From contig CAZXBG010000097.1 in NCBI GenBank assembly GCA_964638865.1, positions 1 to 16,378 on the forward strand: a stretch of DNA of 16,378 nucleotides, read 5' to 3'. The notes under the pieces were generated by a model. It made no database searches and was not told where the DNA came from. It saw nothing but the letters and a program-made list of their open reading frames with translations. Positions 12,557-16,378 of the stretch are shown in pieces (position 1 is the first letter of the stretch; the number at the start of each line of letters is the position of its first letter). The translations under genes were made by a program, and so were the position numbers. This stretch comes from UBA7236 sp964638865 (GTDB lineage Bacteria; Bacteroidota; Bacteroidia; Chitinophagales; BACL12).

Positions 12557-15214
12557 ATGAAGATCATATCAACAGCAGTGATGAAAGGCCCGAATTACTG
12601 GAGCATTCGCAGACATAAATTGATTGTAATGCGTCTCGATCTGCAGGAAATGGAGGAAATACCAACCAATAAGGTTCCGGGCTTTCGTGAACGGCTTGAA
12701 CAACTCATACCATCTCTTTACGAACACAGATGCAGTGAAGACCATGCAGGAGGGTTTTTCAAGCGTGTTGATGAAGGAACCTGGATGGGTCATGTTGTTG
12801 AACATATCGCCCTCGAACTCCAAACCTTAGCGGGTTTAGATACAGGATTCGGAAGAACAAGAAGTACCTCCACAAAAGGAGTTTACAATGTTGTTTATTC
12901 TTATCTGGAAGAAAAAACCGGTTTATATGCGGGTCAAATTGCAGTGGAATTTTGCGAAGCTTTAGCGCGTGGAGAAGATTATGACATCGCTCCACATATT
13001 ATGAAGATGAAAGAAATTCGCGAACAGGAAAGATTGGGACCTTCTACAGGAAGTATAGTGGAAGAAGCAATAAAAAGGAATATTCCCTATATCAGATTAA
13101 ACAGACGTTCACTTGTTCAATTGGGTTGGGGAATCAATCAGAAAAGAATTCAGGCTACCATCGCATCTACTACTTCCAATATTGCAGTGGATATTGCTTG
13201 TGATAAAGAGGAAACAAAAAATTTATTGAATCAATTAAATATTCCGGTTGCGAAAGGTGGCAGCGCTTATGATGAAGATGATCTGGAAAACATTATTAAA
13301 AAAATTGGTTACCCAATCGTAATTAAACCTATTGATGGAAATCACGGCAGAGGTTCAACAATGAATATTAAAACCTGGGAGGAAGGAGTTGCAGCATTAA
13401 AAAAATCGAAAGAAATTTCACGATGGGCAATAGTGGAACAATTTATTGTTGGTTATGATTATCGTTTATTGGTAATTAATTACAAATTCGTATCTGCCGC
13501 AATGAGAAAACCTGCTGCAGTTATGGGAGATGGAAAACATACCATAAAAGAATTAATCGAACTGGTTAATAAAGATCATCGCAGAGGATATGGACATGAA
13601 AATGTTTTAACATCTATTAAATTAGATGATCATACACTGCGTTTGTTGGAAAAAATAGGTATGCATGAAAATTCTATTCCGGAAGTTGGAAGAGAAGTGG
13701 AATTAAAATCCACTGCAAATTTATCCACCGGAGGAACTGCAACTGATGTAACGGAAATAGTACATCCCTACAACATTTTCACAGCAGAAAGAATTGCGCG
13801 CACAATAGGATTAGATATTTGCGGAATTGATATTATGAGTCCGGATATTTCAGTTCCTTTGTCAGAAAATCGTGGTGTACTATTGGAAGTAAATGCAGCT
13901 CCCGGATTCAGAATGCACCTTGCACCAAGCGAAGGAATTGGCAGAAATGTTGCCGAACCTGTTGTGGATATGTTATTTCCGTTAGGTTCACAAGGACGTA
14001 TTCCAATTGTTGCAATTACAGGTACAAATGGAAAAACCACAACTACACGTTTAACAGCACATATTGCAAAAACGATGGGTTATAAAGTTGGATTTACAAC
14101 GAGTGATGGTATTTATATTCAGAACAGAATGCTGGAAAAAGGTGATTGCACAGGACCCAATTCTACAAAATTTGTTTTGATGGATCCCACTGTTGATTAT
14201 GCTGTTTTAGAATGTGCAAGGGGCGGGATGTTAAAAGCGGGATTGGGTTTTGACAAATGTGATTATGCAATTGTTACCAATGTTACAGCCGATCATTTAG
14301 GATTAAAAGATATCAATACTGTGGAGGAAATGGCGAAGGTAAAATCCGTTTTACCGGAAACAGTGCATAAAAATGGATATGCAATTTTAAATGCTGATGA
14401 TGATCTTGTTTATAATATGCGAAAAAGTCTGGAATGCAAGATCGCCTATTTCAGCATGGATGAAAATAATCCGCGGATTAAAGCACATTGTGAAAAAGGA
14501 GGATTTGCTGCAGTATTGGAAAACGGATGGATTACTATTTTAAAAGGAACCTGGAAATTACGTGTAGAAAAAGTAGTAAATATTCCATTGACCTTTGACG
14601 GTAAAGCAGTGTTTATGATACAGAACATTTTACCTGCAACGCTTTGTGGTTTCTTACAGCAATTTAAAATGGAAGACATTAAAATTGCGTTGCAAACATT
14701 TATTCCGGGTCCCGCAACAACACCAGGCAGAATGAATGTATTTAAATTCAAAAATTTTGAAGTACTTGTCGACTTTGCACATAATCCTGATGGATTTGAG
14801 GCGATCAGTAAATATCTGGAAAAAATAACTTTGTCGCCAAAAATAGGATTGATTGGAGCAACGGGCGACAGACGCGATGATGATATCAGAGAACTCGGAA
14901 GAATTTCGGCAAGAACTTTTGATGAGATTGTAATTCGTCAGGATAAAAATTTACGCGGAAGAACCGATGTAGAGATTATGGACCTGCTTAAGGAAGGTAT
15001 TTTTGAAGTAAATCCGAATATTTCAGTTATCTGTATCAACCCTGAAAAAGATTCCATTAAATATGTGATCGACAATGCAAAAAAAGGCAGCCATATCACT
15101 ATTTGCAGTGATGTGATTGCAGAAGCTCTGGATTTAATTTTACTGTATAAAGAACGAGACGATCAGTTTGAATTTAATAAAGAGGAAATTCCAAATGTGC
15201 ATCATGCGGAGTGA
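12557..15214 (+). CDS. cphA: cyanophycin synthetase
   Basis: The 885-aa product is a full-length CphA1-type synthetase, adding Asp to the polymer backbone and Arg to its side chains with ATP. Residues 1-160 form the N-terminal domain. Residues about 215-470 form an ATP-grasp domain (VIKPIDGNHGRG at 255-266, with K257; metal-binding LLEVNAAPG with E444 and N446). Residues about 485-885 form a Mur-ligase-like domain with an intact P-loop, GTNGKTTTT (489-497), NVTADHLG, and DFAHNPDGF (739-747). Both ATP sites look intact, which argues against the CphA2 type that uses only dipeptides. The ATG at 12557 has no Shine-Dalgarno, only A/T-rich sequence. Its neighbours cphB and the isoaspartyl peptidase complete the cycle. 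Confidence 0.97.
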   Translation: MKIISTAVMKGPNYWSIRRHKLIVMRLDLQEMEEIPTNKVPGFRERLEQLIPSLYEHRCSEDHAGGFFKRVDEGTWMGHVVEHIALELQTLAGLDTGFGRTRSTSTKGVYNVVYSYLEEKTGLYAGQIAVEFCEALARGEDYDIAPHIMKMKEIREQERLGPSTGSIVEEAIKRNIPYIRLNRRSLVQLGWGINQKRIQATIASTTSNIAVDIACDKEETKNLLNQLNIPVAKGGSAYDEDDLENIIKKIGYPIVIKPIDGNHGRGSTMNIKTWEEGVAALKKSKEISRWAIVEQFIVGYDYRLLVINYKFVSAAMRKPAAVMGDGKHTIKELIELVNKDHRRGYGHENVLTSIKLDDHTLRLLEKIGMHENSIPEVGREVELKSTANLSTGGTATDVTEIVHPYNIFTAERIARTIGLDICGIDIMSPDISVPLSENRGVLLEVNAAPGFRMHLAPSEGIGRNVAEPVVDMLFPLGSQGRIPIVAITGTNGKTTTTRLTAHIAKTMGYKVGFTTSDGIYIQNRMLEKGDCTGPNSTKFVLMDPTVDYAVLECARGGMLKAGLGFDKCDYAIVTNVTADHLGLKDINTVEEMAKVKSVLPETVHKNGYAILNADDDLVYNMRKSLECKIAYFSMDENNPRIKAHCEKGGFAAVLENGWITILKGTWKLRVEKVVNIPLTFDGKAVFMIQNILPATLCGFLQQFKMEDIKIALQTFIPGPATTPGRMNVFKFKNFEVLVDFAHNPDGFEAISKYLEKITLSPKIGLIGATGDRRDDDIRELGRISARTFDEIVIRQDKNLRGRTDVEIMDLLKEGIFEVNPNISVICINPEKDSIKYVIDNAKKGSHITICSDVIAEALDLILLYKERDDQFEFNKEEIPNVHHAE

Positions 15215-15266
15215 TTGTAAAACGCCAGCAGTCAGGAGTCAGGGTCATAATAAAAATTAAAATTGA
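15215..15266. repeat. short duplication after cphA stop
   Basis: AGTCAGG (15230-15236) is immediately repeated as AGTCAGGG (15237-15244), 15 nt after the cphA stop and before the small-protein gene. No clear TAnnTTTG promoter is present in the 52-bp gap, so read-through from cphA into the next genes is possible. Confidence 0.5.
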
Positions 15267-15473
15267 ATGTCCTACAAATTAGATCGTACAGTATTTAAAA
15301 TGCAAACCGCAAAGGCGGCAGATAATAATTTTTTATATTGGCAAACACAAAGTTTGGAGGAAAGATTAAGAGCGGCAAATTATTTAAACTCTGTTGCCTA
15401 TAATTTTGATATAAATGATCCGCCAAAAATGGATAGGACTTATTTTAGGATGAGAGGGAGGGCTAATGGGTAA
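15267..15473 (+). CDS. small conserved-looking protein paired with nucleotidyltransferase
   Basis: The 68-aa soluble protein has no membrane segment and no named domain I can assign. It has an internal symmetry: DRTVFKM at residues 6-12 and DRTYFRM at 56-62 flank a helical middle (SLEERLRAANYLNSVAYNF, 29-47). Similar short proteins with a D[KR]T.F motif at each end and an 'ER..AA.YL..VAY' core occur, to my recollection, beside nucleotidyltransferase genes in other Bacteroidota. The gene overlaps the nucleotidyltransferase start by 8 nt (ATGGGTAA), so the two are almost certainly translated together. It could be the partner, activator or neutraliser of the enzyme; this is inference. The ATG at 15267 is preceded only by A/T-rich sequence. 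Confidence 0.8.
   Translation: MSYKLDRTVFKMQTAKAADNNFLYWQTQSLEERLRAANYLNSVAYNFDINDPPKMDRTYFRMRGRANG
15454..15460 (+). promoter_or_regulatory. Shine-Dalgarno-like site for the nucleotidyltransferase gene
   Basis: The purine-rich run GAGAGGGAGGG ends about 4 nt before the ATG at 15466 and sits inside the end of the small-protein gene. It stands out because most genes in the window lack such a site. It fits coupled translation of the overlapping pair. Confidence 0.5.
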
Positions 15474-15921
15474 TATATTTAACAGTGATTTTCAGGATTT
15501 TATAAATGCATTAAATACTGCAGAAGTTGAATATATTTTGATTGGAGGTTATTCTGTAATATTACACGGTTATTTACGCTCTACTGGAGATTTGGATATA
15601 TGGGTAAACCGGACAAAAGAAAACTACATTAGATTAATTTCCGGGTTTAAGTTATTCGGAATGCCCATTTTTGATATGACAGAAAATAATTTCCTTTTTA
15701 ATGACAATGTTGATGTATTTACCTTTGGAAGACCTCCGGTTAGTATTGATATTATGAATAAAGTAAAAGGACTTGAATTTGAAAAATGTTATTTAGAATC
15801 TGACAATAAAGAAGTTGATGGTATTTTAGTCAGAGTAATTAATTATAACAACTTAATTAAAGCAAAAAAAGCTGCAGGAAGACCCAAAGATATAGATGAT
15901 ATTGAACATCTTATACAATAG
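15466..15921 (+). CDS. MNT-fold nucleotidyltransferase (DUF6036/AbiEii-like)
   Basis: The 151-aa product shows the minimal nucleotidyltransferase motif: IGGYSVILHG (26-35), then RSTGDLDIWV (38-47), where D42 and D44 are the metal-binding D-x-D pair. A third acidic residue, D95, lies in PVSIDIM. The C-terminal helix NNLIKAKKAAGRPKDIDDIEHL (128-149) is the usual ending of this DUF6036/AbiEii-like group. All catalytic residues look present, so it is probably active. The target (RNA, protein or metabolite) is unknown. Relatives act as toxins or antitoxins in AbiE and MNT-type systems, and others are orphans. The overlapping 68-aa gene is its obvious partner. No HEPN gene is adjacent. Confidence 0.87.
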   Translation: MGNIFNSDFQDFINALNTAEVEYILIGGYSVILHGYLRSTGDLDIWVNRTKENYIRLISGFKLFGMPIFDMTENNFLFNDNVDVFTFGRPPVSIDIMNKVKGLEFEKCYLESDNKEVDGILVRVINYNNLIKAKKAAGRPKDIDDIEHLIQ

Positions 15922-15957
15922 GTAACTAATTACAAACCATTTTCAGTATCTCTTCTT

Positions 15958-16230
15958 TCACATATCAAATATCTCCCCCCAAATACTTTTTTTCTTTTTG
16001 TATTGCGGATACCCTTGTTGGCCTTTGTCGTAATATTTACGATCGTCATCATCATCATGTTTTTGATGGTCCGATTTACTATTGGAATAGGATTCTCCAG
16101 TACGTTCAAAAATTTTATCTAATTCGCCGCGATCAAGCCAAATTCCGCGGCATTCAGGACAATAATCGATCTCAACACCTTGACGGTCAGCAATAAGAAG
16201 GTCTTTGTCTTTACAAACGGGACATTTCAT
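15958..16230 (-). CDS. TFIIB-type zinc-ribbon protein
   Basis: From the ATG at 16230 the protein has 90 aa and begins MKCPVC. C3, C6, C24 and C27 bind zinc; CPECRGIWLDRGELDKIFER (24-43) is the zf-TFIIB signature. The tail holds a His/Asp-rich stretch (HDDDDD, 58-63), a Tyr/Gln/Lys segment, and ends KKKKSIWGEIFDM, which recurs in the family. The frame could start at 16308, but that would overlap the neighbouring minus-strand gene and add 26 residues unlike the family. The function of these small proteins is not established. It is convergent with the nucleotidyltransferase; the 36-bp gap shows no terminator hairpin. Confidence 0.88.
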   Translation of the reverse strand: MKCPVCKDKDLLIADRQGVEIDYCPECRGIWLDRGELDKIFERTGESYSNSKSDHQKHDDDDDRKYYDKGQQGYPQYKKKKSIWGEIFDM

Positions 16231-16297
16231 ATTTAATATTTTTGTAAAAATAACACCTAGTTCACAAAATTGTTCAATTCCACCTTTAGGATAAAAC

Positions 16298-16378
16298 CTA
16301 TTCAACAATTAAAAGGTTTTTCATTAGAATTTCCTTGCCACCAAAATCGATGGAAAACTTCCATACACCCGGAATTAA
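16298..16378 (-). CDS. 3' end of an unidentified minus-strand gene (partial)
   Basis: The minus strand from the window edge reads 26 sense codons, ending PGVWKFSIDFGGKEILMKNLLIVE and a TAG stop at 16298-16300. The residue pattern (alternating hydrophobic and polar, Gly-turn) looks like the last beta strands of a folded domain. It ends 67 bp before the zinc-ribbon start. The family cannot be named from this fragment. Confidence 0.6.
   Translation of the reverse strand, partial: LIPGVWKFSIDFGGKEILMKNLLIVE

Noticed and set aside
12372..12560. 62-codon frame overlapping the cphA start by ATGA
   Set aside because: It needs a TTG start, has no domain or hydrophobic pattern, and covers the promoter region and dyad. 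The 4-nt overlap is tempting but unsupported.
15267..15921. Classical HEPN-MNT or AbiE toxin-antitoxin pair
   Set aside because: The small protein has no HEPN Rx4-6H motif and no AbiEi winged-helix pattern, so the known system names do not fit.
16231..16308. Longer start for the zinc-ribbon protein
   Set aside because: It would overlap the neighbouring gene's stop and add residues unlike the family, which starts at MKCPVC.

Overview
The window looks like a chromosomal segment of a Bacteroidota bacterium. The DNA is AT-rich and several genes are preceded by the Bacteroidota -7 promoter word TAnnTTTG. Shine-Dalgarno sequences are mostly absent. Protein families typical of the phylum are present: a lipoprotein with a GWINCDRF segment, and a DAHP synthase fused to a C-terminal chorismate mutase. 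No rRNA, tRNA, transposase, integrase or CRISPR array was seen. The exact lineage cannot be fixed from this sequence.

Layout. Positions 1-178 hold a 73-bp tandem repeat with an internal hairpin, probably continuing leftward out of the window. Next come three minus-strand genes: a surface lipoprotein (192-1628), an RtcB-type RNA ligase (1697-3067) and a Rieske non-haem iron oxygenase (3121-4194). Divergent from them is a plus-strand aromatic amino-acid pair, prephenate dehydratase (4343-5155) and DAHP synthase/chorismate mutase (5228-6340). A 323-bp convergent gap follows, with a G-quadruplex motif and degenerate direct repeats. Then come a minus-strand secreted protein ending in a discoidin-like domain (6664-8346) and an SCP2-like protein (8382-8732), a plus-strand Hsp15-like S4 protein (8799-9185), and a minus-strand MsrA lipoprotein (9366-10082).

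The most coherent functional unit is 10275-15214. It holds a plant-type asparaginase/isoaspartyl peptidase, a cyanophycinase (cphB, minus) and a full-length cyanophycin synthetase (cphA, plus). Together these can make multi-L-arginyl-poly-L-aspartate, cut it to beta-Asp-Arg dipeptides and split those to Asp and Arg, so this is a complete nitrogen/carbon storage cycle. A GC-rich palindromic element lies between the peptidase and cphB. A possible operator dyad lies in the cphB/cphA divergent promoter region.

The right end holds a compact two-gene module: a 68-aa protein of unknown function with a duplicated DRTxFxM motif, overlapping by 8 nt an MNT-fold nucleotidyltransferase. After it come a zinc-ribbon (TFIIB-type) protein and the 3' tail of a further minus-strand gene. 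The small-protein/nucleotidyltransferase pair is the best candidate here for an under-described system, possibly toxin-antitoxin-like, though its function is not shown by the sequence.
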